Part shown: positions 28,201-43,200 of the stretch, piece by piece | How positions within the stretch are numbered: position 1 is the first letter of the stretch | Layout of the letters: the number at the start of each line of letters is the position of its first letter | Assembly (NCBI RefSeq): GCF_000002075.1 | Contig: NW_004798101.1 | Span: 70,694 to 134,693 of the forward strand | DNA from: Aplysia californica | Taxonomy: Eukaryota > Mollusca > Gastropoda > Aplysiida > Aplysiidae | DNA length: 64,000 nucleotides | Direction: 5' to 3' | Position numbers and translations under genes: made by a program | Notes under the pieces: generated by a model | Database searches by the model: none | What the model saw: the letters and a program-made list of their open reading frames with translations, nothing else | Told to the model about the DNA's origin: nothing

Positions 28201-31200
28201 AATAAGATTCTCACTTATACAATTTATATGTCATGTAACTCTGACCTTGAGATGTAACAGGTTACGTAGAAGTGAACCATACAGCACAAGAACTGACGGA
28301 GCGACTTCCAGCTCCACCTGTATCAGATCAGGCTCCATATTGCCAGGGTCAAAGGGCGCCTCCATCCCATCATTACTACCACAGCCGCTGGTCCCGCCGC
28401 CTTGCTGTGTGTCTGTGGAGCAGCCCGGGTCCTCGGACCGCGAAGGATTCAGGTACAGCAGTTCTTCCTCCAGCACTGGTGCCGAGATGCTGTGGTGGGC
28501 GCCGCGTTCTACAGAGGACTGAGACAGCAGGAGCGGCATAGGGAAGTACACGTAGGTGATGGTCAGGAACACATACGGCGTCGACCAGCAATCCACCCAA
28601 CCATTGCTGAGATGACAGAAAGAGAACGTTACATGAAATAAAACTATATGGAATAAATAACATAAAACTGGACAGTACACCTCGTGATGGCCAGGACAAT
28701 GTCAACATCCAACCAGGGAGAGGATTAGCAGACATAACATAGACTGACTTCCCATAACAACTGGCTACAATACACCTCCAACACTGAGAAAAAGTCACAA
28801 ACGCTTTAAATACATTCATCAGTACCCTGGCCTTTATACCAACCTATTGTATTTCTCAACATCCTATATGGCCAGTAACCTGACCCAGCATCTTTCTCCA
28901 CACCCTGATCCGTAAAGCGCCCCAGGGCCTACTTTTCCAGCATACCAAACGTCTGGTTTACCACGCCAGTGAGTATTTCTCAGCATCTCATTAGGCCGAC
29001 ACACCTGAGGTACACTGCTTGCGCATAGTCCAGGGATGAGGTTTTGGAAAACATCAAGGTCCAAGGTTCAATGAGCTAAGTAGCTTCTCACCTCTTCAGA
29101 GTGACATTCCTCCACTGCTTCTCATCTGTGGCTCCAAATGGTTTCCCCGTGTCGTTTCCCTCCTTGTCCACAACCCGCATGTTCTCTGACATGGCAATGA
29201 GAGCATGTCTTATGGTGTTGCTCTCTGGCAGATACAGCCGACAGTACGCTGTCTCTCCCTGGTACAGACAAAGGCACAGCATGAGTTAAAGGTTTCAGTT
29301 TACACCACAATCCACACATCTAAGTCATATAAGAGCCAGAAAGTAGACATTGATGAAAGCAACAAAAACAAAAACAAAAACTTACTTTTGAGACATAATC
29401 ATTTCGGATCTCGTTCTAGCTAATAGCTAATATTCTCAGTTAATAGCCATCCTATAGCCAATAAGGACACCAGCTACACAGAAAATAAGAAGTAGTAGAC
29501 CCCATCGGAGCCCCCATCAACAACCCACCACAGACACAAAACACTTATTGCAGAGTTTTTCTTTAAAGCTGTGTCTCACAGTTACAACAAATTCTTAGAA
29601 AAGATAAAGATATAAGATAATGATAAAAGATAAGAAAAAATCTGAAAAGATAAGAAAACAGTTCTTTTGACACGGAAATTAGCCTATGATGGTAAGGAAC
29701 CACAAAGACAGCTTTCATGGCTAACAATAATATGACAGCTGTACTTGAAAGATCTTGTTATTTAGTGCCAGCAACTATATCATAAATTCATAACAAAAAT
29801 CAAGGCTCAGCACTAAATAAAAATAACTTTACAGTGATGCATGACAAATAGTAAATTCAGTGCACATGATTGATACAATAATCTAAGCATAAAGAGATTG
29901 CAAAAGAAAGGGAGTATGCTACAGGCTACCACATCAAAACTATTAAGTGGCTTACGACCTACAATAATCACTTGAAAAATGACAATGTACAGCATGAAAT
30001 ATCCACAAGGAAAATTCGATTTAGTTTACAAGGTGGTTGCCATAGAACACTGTTCAGTGATTAACCCTCACTTTGAAGGATCACATAATCAAATACAGAC
30101 ATCCTAATGTTGCATACCTTGATGACCAAAGGTACGGCTACCTTCACAGGCATGAAGTCTGAGAAGTCAAAAGTCACACACAAGTCCAACAGTTCTCCAC
30201 AAAAAGCAACATGAGCTGAAAATATAAAGAATTATATTTATAGACACAAAAGATGAAACAAATGAAACCAGTTTTGCTCTGTACCTGCATTAGAACAGTT
30301 AAAAATAAGCCCTTTCCTGTTCAACAAAGCAGAAACTGACTGAAAAAAAACTAATGCAGCAATGGTAGCCTCATCTATGAAATAAATTAAAAAAAACTGA
30401 CATTAAGGGGGCTCGATGCTTACGGGACAACATTTTTAACTAAAGACAAACTGAAACAACTTTTTCATGGAAGCAAAAAGTGGTGAAAAGGGGTGTTTCG
30501 AGAAAAACAAGGTTAAACATAAAAAATGTTAGTACACAACGTAGAACTCAATAAAATTGAATTCTGTTAATGTTAATCATTCAGCGACTAGTGTCAATAA
30601 AATCTAGACTGAAAGAGGGATCAGAAAATACCAACAATAAAAAGTGCTCAAAGTGAGAGAAAATTAGTCCCCGAGGCCCTAGACCCGACCCGCGAGCCCC
30701 CTTAAGCTGTTTCATTTCAAGAGAGGCGAAGTGTGTTAGAATTGGCATCAGCAGTCACAATATACTAATACTTCTACTGCATGAAAGAGAATGTGAAGAG
30801 AATGTTGCTAAGTGTGCAAGAAGTTGAAAAACTGAATGGCCATGGCTGGTGAAAGAAAGCATACATCGATAGGGCAGTTATCTCACTTTTTGTTAGTTGA
30901 TTTCTGTGGCGTCGGTGGCCTAGTGGTTAGGCTCTCGGACTCGCAACCGTAAGGTCGAGGGTCCGAATCCCGTCATGGGCCCGACGTTGTGTCCTTGGGA
31001 AAGGCACTTTGCATAAATTTTCCTCACTTCACCCAGGTGGAAATGGGTACCCGGCTATAGACAGTTAACGATCTTGTCAGTTTGATAGTGTTTGAGCGCG
31101 TGAAATCCGCAGCTTGCACTGTATGCTTCCGCGGAAGCTGAGAATTTTTCTGAGTGTTCTCAATTATTATTATTATTATTATTTCTGCTCGTATAAAATG

Positions 31201-34200
31201 AATCTTTCCTAGTTTTTATGCATGACATTCTCACACGCCAAGGAACTCTGGTTGTTTTATGATTTTGACAGCTCTTTTAGTCCTCCAAGCATCAGTGGTC
31301 AATGAAATTGGACTCAAGTTTCGTTCTGTGGTGTAGCAGCTAATTTAATCAGCCATAATATAAGTTGCTATTTTGATTCATCTCATTTTTTTATATCACC
31401 AAAATTTTAACTCCTTCAAAAAGGAACTCGACTTGTTATTTCTATTCTACGTTTTGAAAATGTATATATTTATCCCCTTTACTTGCTTGGTTTGCCAGTT
31501 CTCGAACATTTTCCAACGTAATATGGTGAAAAATATATCATTTCCCCTTACATTAAAGACTACTTGTTACCAACACTTGAAGGGTAAACAGTATCTAGGA
31601 AAAACTCCTTGTCTCTCTGTTAACTTGGTGACTCTCTGTCTCTCTTTCCCCCAACTCTGTGATGTCAAACCAAACCAAGGCTCACCATTTTCCTGATGCT
31701 GAGACGAGGTGTCCACCCAGTTGTTCTCGTTAGCCATGGTGAGAATCTCAAACTGTTTGATGATGAGGGTCAAAGTCCAGGTGTACGGGATAAAAGTGTA
31801 AATATCAGGGGCAGCTTTGCTTGACCAGTCATCTATCAAATCTGAAAGGAACAAAAGAGAAAAAATGGACCACACATAATTATCACATCACTCCATTATC
31901 TATCGAAACAACAATTTTAGGGTGTGCCAAACTTTTAAAAGATTTTCATTCAATAAACCGGGACTAGAGATATTTTTTTTCAAACTACACTAAACCATCA
32001 TTACCATCATAATTGTTTAAAAAGCAGAGTAGGAGGGAGAGGCTTGCTTGATTTACAGACAAAAAATATAAATATACAAAATAAAACATCATCATCATCA
32101 TTATCATCATCAATATCATCATAGTGTCATTCTTCGAGACTCGGGTGTAAACGACATATTGAGCTCCACATTCTTATCTTCCAAGTAAACAGCAGCCAGG
32201 TCACCCCTCCCAAAGAAACATTGCAAAATTAGTGTGCCATAAAATCAGTGTCACCAAAAAGAGTAGTTAATGAAATAGAAAGCAGATTACACACATTTTG
32301 TTTTTGAATGATTATGTGCTGTAAGAGTAAACAAATCCATTTAAGAGCTGAATTGATTTCAATAAAACTTAGTCAATGTGATGAATTGGGTGCCAAATAA
32401 CCTTCACAGTTACAGGATGGATAACAACAATAACAACATTCTTGGACAAATGAATGGTTTAGTTCGAGAAACCCATATGCCACATTTTTCTTAAATCTTT
32501 TTTTTTTACTTTCCCATGGCAGCAGATTCTTCTCTGTCAGATATTTTTTTAATGTGAAGATGGGATTGTAATAACTTTTTTCCGGTCCAATCCTCACATC
32601 GAAATGATATGTGACTGAGAAAGATCAACCGCCAAAGAAGAGCAAATAAAGTAGATTTTAGACAAATGTGGTATTTGAGTTTCTTAAACTGAACCCTCAA
32701 AATGTACCTACAGACTTACCGGAGAAAAATGGCTTGAGATCAAAGATTAGATAAGTGACTGCCTTACAAGCTGTTAGGTCCAGGTACCACTCCTGGCATG
32801 CATTCCATTCTCTCGGGTAGCCCACACTCAGGTCAAACTGAAACAGTTACACAGCAATATGAAGGACCGATGGTTGAGATCAGCTCCTTCTACTTCTTTA
32901 GCGCTACAATTATCCCATTCTGTTCCGGCCTGAAAGCAGCTGACATAATGCTAATTTGACATATACTACAAATTAAATAAACTCATCAACATGCACAAAC
33001 TAAATTGGTATTGTACTTTAAAATCCTCTTTTCTACATATTCCTGTTGTTCTAGAGGAAGGATCCACTTCTTAACACTCATCAATTCCAACTTATTTGTT
33101 TGTCCGATATTGTTTCAAGGCACATCATGACTAAAATGATCTTTCAGGATGTTGAGGAAATAGAAGAGTAGATAGAAATGTTTAAGAACAAATGTTTAAA
33201 AAGTATCAAGCCGTAACCGCCTTTAACCTTTGACCATAACAAAGCTTAGAGGGGGCCGGGGAGTGACTTGAAGTGAATAACTCAAGACAGAATTTAAAAA
33301 GAATGAGAATCAGAAAAAAAAGCGTACATTTTATTTACAAGTTGATATATTTGAACATACAGCTGATCACCTACAAACTGGGATAGATGTTACTACATCG
33401 GCATAGACAGCAAGGAGCAAGTGTGACACGGGTATATGAGTACCTGCTTACATGTGTGTATGTGTGCTTATTCTAAAAGAAAATTATGTGTGAGCATCTG
33501 CATATAGTGTGTTGGAAAAACAATGGATACAGAACAGGAGATGCAGCAGAAAAGGGATAGAGAAAAAAAAATCAATTCAAACTTGTAAACAAGATTAGCA
33601 AAGCAGGGACAAAAAACAGCAATACATTTCTGTAAAGAGGTTACTTTTACCTCTAAAGTCTCACACTCGATCAGTGACCTGAAGGACATGCTGGTGGTAA
33701 CATCAACCAACATAAGCTGACCTTTGACCTTTGTAACATAACCATTCTCTTCAATTATCCATGGAATGGTCACTTCCACATATGATCCTTTCCCTGCATT
33801 CATGTGGATGGCTTGTGTCATCTACAAAAGAATCAGAGAAAGGATTGAGTTAAAACTAATTTATCATGTAACTCCTAAATCATAGGAAGAAAATAGTACA
33901 GCTTAGGTAAATAAAATAAAGGTACCATTAGTTTTCACAGAATCTATGGTGCTCTATATATTAATATTTTCACAGTGTCAGCTCCTTCTTCTGTAACATG
34001 AAGATTGTCCTTCTCTTTTCCAAATCAGTACACTTCCAAAGCTGTGAATGGTAACAAAACACTGCAATCAACACAGCGTCTAAAGGACATGAAAAATATT
34101 ATGCTGAACAGATAATGGCCTTTCAATATAGAACCTAGATGTTAAAATGCACAAAGCAAGTATTTTAGAATAAAAAATGAACCTTTCACAAAAGAGAGAT

Positions 34201-37200
34201 TAAACAGCTTAAAATCTACCGAATATAATACATCTTCACATGTTTACAAATGAAAAATACATATTTTAAAAACCTACAGCATTTTTTGTGAAGAGAATGT
34301 CAATAGTGGAAATTGCATTGATGGTCATTTTGACTTCCAGCGTCTTGTACTGTCTCTTCTCTCCTGGTTCCACTTCGCGAGTTGGCACCACAGGCTGGTA
34401 GTCCGCAGGGTAGAAAAACTTCCAGATCAGCTCTCTGTGAATATGGAACAGGCGGCAGAACTTAAAGCTAGATTCCCAAATGACTAATTTGTGCAAATGA
34501 TGTTATACCTTCACAGACATTTTTAATTTAGAGGTAACCATGCATATGAAAAGGCGCATAAATCTTATTTAGCAATTCAGCAATGTAGCCAACGATACAT
34601 TATGCTATTGTAATTAAAGTTTGAGTTTGAGAAAAGAGAAGGACATCAGCACAATTAACTTCACATAGTGCTGGGAAAAGGCAAGACAGACAAAAATGTA
34701 ACAACCGAGGAAAAGAACTAAAATATGGCCTATCAGTAGCACCCTCTAACCACTCCCATAGCAAAATAATAAAATTGAAGTCCAATATACACATATATAT
34801 TACATAAAACACACAAAACAGCCCACTGACCTGAAAATGGCATCAAAGTCAACAAAAGAAAGCAGAAAACAAAATAATTTATTTTCAAATAATTGTCAAC
34901 AACAACAAAAAGTGCAAGGCAAATGGCAAAGGGATAGCAGAAGAATGAAGACAAAGTGATCAAGACATCCGTACCAAAGCTTTTAATGACAAACAAAACA
35001 AAACAAAGGAACATGGAAAGGTACAGTTGAGAGAAAACGATGCCGAAGAAAAGGTGGGCAAAGCATGATGTTCATTATATATAGCTAGCATGCTGATCCA
35101 TGAATTGGGACGAGACGAAAATCAACAATATGATCGGATAAATAAATTTGACTTTTACTACTATAATTAACACCTGATGAAAAAATATCCACTTCTTCTA
35201 TAACGCAGCTTCAGCAGCAACTGCAGAGGCAGAGAGTATTGTAATCACATTTTAATTGCAACAAATTCTCCAGACATAGTCTTTGGACCCAATACACTCT
35301 GAGAAAAACTTTTCATACTTTTACACTTCAGTCCATTTATCTATACCATCATGCAAAAAGACAGCAGCTTGTATATGAAACAGCTTTCCACAGAATAAAG
35401 ACCAAGGTCAACACAGAAATCATTCTACAGGCAGAAAGTCTTAGGTGTCTTAACCAACTTAAAGGCAAAGTGAGGCCATATGTAACTATAGCCTACTTAA
35501 TTTGAGTAAAAAACATTTTGGTAAAGTTATGACCTAACCTTTGCCTATCAACCCATGGTCCATAATTGAAGTCAGTGTTTTTCCCACACTTGATGTCGAC
35601 TCCAACACACGGATACGTCCTTCTCACTAAAACCTCTCCATCAGCCATTTGGATCTGTTCAGGTTCATGTTGCACTATACCTGTAGGGTTTTTTTTTTAA
35701 TGAAAAATGAAAGTCATCAAATTATTCAGTTATTTCAAACTAGACAACCAGTTTTCCTTTAAGAGAATTTATCAAGACGCATGTATAGACAGAGGTTATT
35801 ACCAAATTTCACAATATCTTTACCCAAAGTTTCAGTAATCAAAATACAGGTATGTGGCTAGAGCTGGCCAAGGGTCTAACAAGCACTTAAAAACTACAGC
35901 AAAATTTATACCTCCCAGTACAAGCACAAACATCAGCGTCGAATTAGAGAAGCGCTCTATCATTGGTAGTCAGAGTGATTAAAAAGAATCTTTCCCGCTT
36001 CACACAGATTCAATCTTTAAAAGAAAATTAAAATGTCTGCCCTATTTCACTGACTATCCCCAGACAGATTCAATATTGATGGGATTCTGAAGTTTCAAAA
36101 AAACCTAAAAGAAGTTTCTGTCACTGCAAGTTGCAATAATTGTACTTTATTTTTCTCAAGTGTACATATTAGTACACACAACAACAACAAAAACTTTTTA
36201 ACCAAGTGAAAATATTTTAACAGACATCCTTACAAACCTGGTTCATCTATGTAGAAGTACACATCAACAGAGTTTGACATTAAAACAACAAATCCCTCTC
36301 CCATGTACCGTGGAGGTCTGAAACAAAGAATAAGACACATAATCAATTTTAAAATGCATCTTCGTGTAAGCACTATTTCAAACCTCATAGCAAATGTGTA
36401 ATGATACAGTTGAACCTTCCCTAACAGCCACCTATATAATACAGTCACATGTACATTCAGCCTCTTCCCCTGTTCCCCCTTGTGTGTGTGTGTGTTTGGT
36501 TTTTTTTACAATATAATGATACTTTATATTAGTTGGCCACCTGTCTAGGATGTCCACTTTAATCCTCAACAATGGGTGGTCACCTTAGACAATTTCAACT
36601 GTACTCTCTTTTGAGTTTATGGGTTTGGGCCAATTTTCAAGGACAAGAAGGTGGTTGTAGAAAAAAAGAATTCCAATTAATTTTTATGTGGGTCACTGAG
36701 TGTAGTGGTTATGCTCATGTGTGTAGGATGTGTCATTTGCATATGTTGACCTTCTTACTGCGTGTCTATAAATTATAGAAGGAAGATTCTTTAAAAAACC
36801 ATATGTGAATCTGATTCTATTTCTAATCAAAATAAAAATGCATTCAATTTTTCAAACTTTGTCTAAAACTTGAGCAATTTTACACCAGTTGCTATGGATG
36901 ACAGCTATACAAGAAGCATGACCTACTAGTTCATATTTTCACGGCTGTTCAGTTCTACCAGAGAGTTTGGTTCTACTATCCTTGCGGAGCACTTAGTTTA
37001 ACACGTCCGCTGACCTGCGGGGGTCATAAATCCCACCTGACAGTCGGGCCGCGCATCGCTTCCTGGGCGATAGCGCTGTTAGCCGATTTCGGTTAGAAAG
37101 TCTGTAATTTTCACTTGATTTAAAACCCTGTAAATGTCCTCTCTTATCTATCACTATGGGTGTGTGAGGTATCAAATGAAAGCTCAGATTCTCCTAAATA

Positions 37201-40200
37201 ACCCGCATCCTTTAGTTTGGTTCTACTTCTAATCGAGAACACACCCTGCCCCTGTACTTAACCCTACCTTGTGATGCACGTATTTCTCGGAATCCTCCAA
37301 AATCAGGATTTTTTTCCATTCGTGAACTTCAGATTGTAACCAGTTTTTTATCTGCTGTATTAAGAGTCATTGAGGAGGTTATTTGTGAAAAAACTGTTTT
37401 GATTGGTTGGAAAACTTCAGCAGGACGGCGAGTTTTGTTACTTCACCCCGTAATATTTTCCCGGCCGCCGCGCTGCCCAACACGGTATTCACCCTGAGGT
37501 CCCGCTTTCACTTTCTGGGATTCTGTGTCGACACGTGTTACGAGAGTCTGCTACCAGAGTGAAAATGGAACACACGCGGGAACTACACCTTTGAGTGTTT
37601 AAAAAATTGTGTAGAACGTGCAGGGCCAAAAGTCAAAAGGTTAAGAAGGCAAACTATGAGCAAATACTTTTGTGTAAATTTTAGAGAATGACGTACTCGT
37701 TCTCTATCATGTGAACGTAGAGTGGGATAGTGCAGACACACATCCTGTACACTGTGCAACAAATGTGTAGGCCTACAGCGCATATACTCCTTAAAAATTT
37801 GAGAAGCAACCCTAGCTGCTGCACAACAACGTATTGAAGAAAATTGACACATATGGACACCTTTCGATCAAAATAAAACAGCAGGTTCTTGCCCTTTGCA
37901 CACTTCAAAATAAAGATTGTATTAGAAAAGTACATGAAACACCATCTTGCTCAAAAGACCCACCAGAGCCTCCATCTGTTGAAACACCGACCCATGTAAT
38001 TGCAGCAGACAAACAATCACATGAAATACTCAACAAACATCCATAGTAGATCAATCATCACTAGAAATATCTCCAGTAAACTCCCCACACAGATCTAACC
38101 CTAGAGACCCCAGCCGCGACTTCAACACCCAAACGTACACAGAAAGAGTTCAAAGACAGTTTGAAGACATATCACTAGAGTATGCACTTCGAGACCTATT
38201 ACACAACCATTGTCTCATTTAGAAGAAACACCCGCTACACAAATGATACGCAGAAAACGTTACTCCTCGGCAGAGAAAAGAAAGGTACAGTTGAAATGGA
38301 TTTGGCCTAGATCTAGGTGTAATGAGTGAGGAGGGTGGTGAACTTGTTCACTTCAGCATCGCAAAACTGGAGAAGAGGACAGTGGGAATTAAGGGAAAAG
38401 GGAAGCAGTTGAAATCTGTTACTGAAGGGAAAGAAGAAGAAGACAGCTAGCCTTTGAACTCAAAGACACTTTTGCATTTATTGTTATGAGTATTCATATT
38501 TGTTTTAGTGAAAAGTGAAAGCAGCTCTAGCTGTGAGAAGACAATGAGGCAATAACTCCTGTTTCATGAATTGGATAGCAGTGAACTTTCTACATGTTAA
38601 CTATTTCTGCTTGAACTGTGAGGAAACAACAAAAAATCTCTCGTTTCATGAGCTGGACAGTAGTAAATCTTCTACAATTTCCACGTTTCTGAACCAATCG
38701 AACCAAAAGTAAGTGTTTCTGAAAGCTCATCATGTCACTGTTGTATACCACTGATTGTCTCATAGATCTGGGGTTCACATTTTAAAATATCGTAATTTTA
38801 AAAAGTAGACCCGCGTAAAAATTTCCATCAAAGTTGCCCTCAATTGCGGCGTGTTTTAAAGGGTGCCCAGCTATGAATATCAATAAAAAGTTATTTACTG
38901 TACAGTCCAAGAATGCCTCTATCTGTTGATAGTATTTTGACTTTGATTTGTCTGTGGGTAAAGCCACGATGACAATATCAAACTGTATAAAAATTGTTAA
39001 GTCACAACAGTTCACTCGCAGAGCAAAGGTCAAAGTGACCTCGCTGACCACCCAGGCGCGGCATGGATGACCAGGTCAATTACTCAGGAAATTAAGTGCT
39101 ACGCTCGGGAACAGTCGTGTTTTAAATGCAAACAAATAGTCACCAAGACATAAATAAATTCTTTGTCTCAAATGACTGGTTTTTTACCTAGATGTCAACA
39201 TATCAAGTGGTTACTTATTTTAGACACAAATCGAATTCTTATTTGATCTATTTTCACTATTCTATAAATAGCAACACATATAGCATATTCCTGTTATTGC
39301 TAGAGAAGCCTCCGTTTGGCTCCCAGACATCACTAATTGAGAAATATAGATGTATATTTGTGCTCTGGCTCCATAATTTATTATTTACAGCTTGTAGGTG
39401 ATCAAGACGACACTCAAATAGAGCAATTTGAGCAAAATGCAACTCATTTTAATATATGGAAAAAACATTCTTTTCCCCATTTTTTTTTTTTTTTTTTTTT
39501 TTTGGCTAATTCATCAGAATCAAGTCTGAAACTTTAGGTAGAAGCATTAAATAAACCAGGTAAATTTGACAGAAACATAAGACTTGCAGCCACCCAAAAC
39601 CATCACACACTGTTGCAATCTTACTGTAAAAAATCTGTTGAGAGTGAAGTGGAATAACAAAGAGCAAATAAAATTTTGAGTACGCTAAGATTAATGAGGT
39701 GCTCACAGAGGCAGTAACCTCTTTTTTTATATTTGGGAAGTGTCATAGACTGCACGGGAGGAACAATCTTAGATGTCAAGACCATGATCGGAAAAGCAAA
39801 GGAGGGCATTTCAACAGTTTTTTTGAAGATCAGGAAGCATTACGACAATTTCAAAGATCAGGATTTTCAATACTGATGTAAAAAGTGCATTGTTATACTG
39901 ATCAGATACATGAAAAAGTAACAAAATTGATAGCCAACAAATTACAGTTTTTCGTTAATGGTTGCCTGAGGAAGACCATAAAAATTCACACGGGCCAGAC
40001 CTTATAAAAAATGCAGCACAATGGAGGAAAACCACACAACAACCAACTGACAGGGAGATCAAGAAAAGAAGACGGAATCCCTAAGAGAGGGGGAAGAGAG
40101 CAAGGCCTAGTTCCACCTGGGAACAAGATCTGGAGGCAGATCTCAGGCATATGGGGCACAGCTGGCTGGAGGTGGAGACAATCACCAAGAACAGAAACAG

Positions 40201-43200
40201 GTGCAGAGCCTTCTTTGGCAGCATATACCCAGTACCGGGGTGAAAGAGGCAGATGATGATAAAACGACACGAAATTTTGTTTCAGGAGACTTTTGCATAG
40301 GCATCATCTCATCTAAATAAAATATTACAAAGATGAAACCTCTTTTCTCTATTGCTTTAATCTCTTCTCTCATATGTGACAGAGTTCATCTCAGATGTCA
40401 CATTTTAATGGTGATTCAAAAATAAATCATATTCTTTAAAAACTTTCTTTAAAAAAGTTTTTGGGTTTTTTTGGAGACTACATTTGCTATTCCAGTCAAC
40501 CTTACCAGTAAAAGCATTATGTAAACAGTAGGCAGCATGAAATAGTGAGATAGAAAATGCACATTCCCTTTTCATGCTTGAAATACCAGACAAAAAATGG
40601 CGGTCAGTATGTGAAGTTAACAAACACAATAATTACCACATTTTTCTAAAGAACAGAATTTAAAAAACCAGAATCATTGAAAAGAAATACAAAGAACTGG
40701 CTAAACTCAGGCGGTTTTGAACTTCCCCTCCACAAAATTAAAACCAATACAAATATAACCACAAGTACTCACTCATCCTGCACTGGTCCGTTATACTTGG
40801 GGCTGGGCACCAGCATGAGGCGCACTGTCTCCATGTTACACTTGACTGTGTGCATGAACAAGTCAAACACTGTGGAGGCCGGCTTGGTGGTGTACACCAT
40901 ATTGGCTTTGTCAAACTTGAACAGGAAACTGTACGGCATCAAGTAGTTTCCAAATATCACACGGCCCTGAAAGAAGAGAGAGACTATCAGTTTTCAGAAA
41001 AGAAACACATCCTTTCATTTTAGCCTAAACATACCAATCAGAACAGCTTAAACTATTTTTGACCATCTTTTGATCTTTATCACAAACCAGTCACCTAATG
41101 TAAACAATAACTTGTTCTTTTATTCTATCTGTCACATCACCTTGCAAAAAAAACGTAAAACTTTTCAGAAATCCAAGTAGTTTGTGTCCTCTTACTAAAC
41201 TTCTCAGACAAATTCATCACTCTCTTTTCTTTTTCTTTCTTAGTAAGGGGGGGGGGGGGGGGTTGCTCTTATTGAGGGCAGAGGGGGGAGGGGGAGTAAA
41301 TAATCTTTTTTAAAAACAACTTACAGAAGAAATTTCAATTTTTGTAACAGGAACTAAATCTCTCCAATGAACATCTAACAATCTGGGGAGAGAAAAAAAA
41401 ACATTCTTTGATATGATGAAGGTAAAGAGTACAAAACAGTGCATACATATTGTCACATGTCTCATGCAGAAAAAGCCAAGGTAGACAACTTCTCAAAGTT
41501 GAAAGTTTAAAAAATGGTAATCAACACCGCAAGACATCGTGAAAAGAAAGCATTTAGTTCTTTATAAAAGGTCTTTATTATGAGCTTCATCCGAAATCAC
41601 ATTCAGCATTACAACATAATTCACTTATAAACTTTGTTTTCTTATATTTAATGTCAGTTTTCAATAAAAAGGAGCGTAAAACACATAAAGCATATTAAAA
41701 ATAACTTGTTCAATAAGCAAACAAAATCTATAACCACTTTTAACCAAAACATATCGCTCACAAAGGCACTTGATTATTCCTTGCAGTCCTCCCCTCAATT
41801 TCAATAAAATAAATAAGCCAATAAGTTCAGAACTCTTTTTCTTATTAACAATTAGTTTTCCCATTAAGACATGAAAACAGCACGCGGGCTCTCGTGGCCT
41901 AGAGGTTAAGGTGTTAGCCTCTCGTTCAAAGGTCCCGGGTTCGAATCCGGGTAGCGACCGAAAAATTTTCTTCTCTAAAATTGTCTCCTTTCACCTCCTT
42001 TCCTGCTCTCTAGCAATGTTCTGTTGTCTGCTTTCAATTCCACTTTCTGTCCCCACCCCCTCACCTCCTTTGCCCCCTCCTCTGGGCTCCTGACTCTTTC
42101 TGCAGCCTTTCTACTGCTACTCCTTGGCCCCTCCTTACTGCTGTCTTTCTGCCACACCCCTGAACTTCTGGTAGGAAAGATCTACACCTAGCCTTCTCGG
42201 ACAAGGGCGAAAAATCTCGGAGGGCCCGTGTGCAAGTTGCGCACGTTAAAGATCCCTTGGTGGTCTAAAATCGATAAGATAGGCTTCAGCCGCCACCCGG
42301 AAAAATTCAAAATTTCCTACCAACTGAAAATATTAGGTGTGTCCCGCGCGCTCATATGACCTATGCAGTTGCGAGCGCCGTAAAACACTTTACAAAAACA
42401 AAAAAACAAACGAAAACAGCACACCTGAACATAAATTCTATAATGTCACAGAAACTATGACATTTATTCTCAGCGATAAAGATCCAATTTAAAAGAAAAA
42501 AGTGGACATCACTACAGTCTAATCATACATACGAGTTTTTCTTTGTCACAGCAGGCTCTCCTTCTTCTTCCACTTCTTCCTCTTCTTGAGCCATCCCGAA
42601 CAATTTTTCTAAGCGTGTATAGACTTGTGACCGATTGTACACATGAAACTCAAAGCCATCTAGAGAAAGATTCATCCTTGTCTTCAAGTGGGACAGATCT
42701 GAAACCAACCGCAACAATTCTTTTTTCAATACTGCATACAAACATTACTTCATCCTTTCAAATATTTTTTAGGCAATGCAATTCAAACCTACCCACTACA
42801 AGTATACTTTCATTTATTCCCATCAATAAACAACGAGAGGGTAAGGGGATTCTCAAGCATTAAAATGAGGGCAATTCTTCCAAACCACCATTACAGCTGT
42901 TGTGACAAGTACACATCTGGTCAACATGAAACTTTTAAAAATCAAATTTGAGAGAATGTACGGGTCGTGTACAGTGAAACTCAGATATAACAAGCTGTCA
43001 GCCCTAGCCTTCAATTTCGTTGAATTCAAGTGTTCGTTATAGCAATGTGGGTAATAAGTTGCAGTTTAGTATAGGGTCTAGCATACAGAAAAGTTTGAAG
43101 CTACAAACAGACATGCAATTCATTATGTAGTTCTATGTTTAAGCAAGCCTATAACTGTTAAGTGGTAGGGGAGGGGGGTATGATTGTGACGCTTCTGGTG

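Noticed and set aside
28091-28641. Plus-strand ORFs of up to 143 codons
   Set aside because: Antisense shadows of BLTP1 exon 15.
30907-30985. tRNA gene
   Set aside because: Box A and box B-like words are present but the acceptor stem does not pair and a SINE body and ATT tail follow, with a target duplication.
36998-39124. A 2.1-kb piggyBac-like element between TTTAACACG and its possible inverse
   Set aside because: The inverted match at the far end is only a few bases; not enough to define an element.
41887-41962. tRNA gene
   Set aside because: A good T arm, but the acceptor stem fails and the unit is the head of a 528-bp SINE with 11-bp direct repeats.
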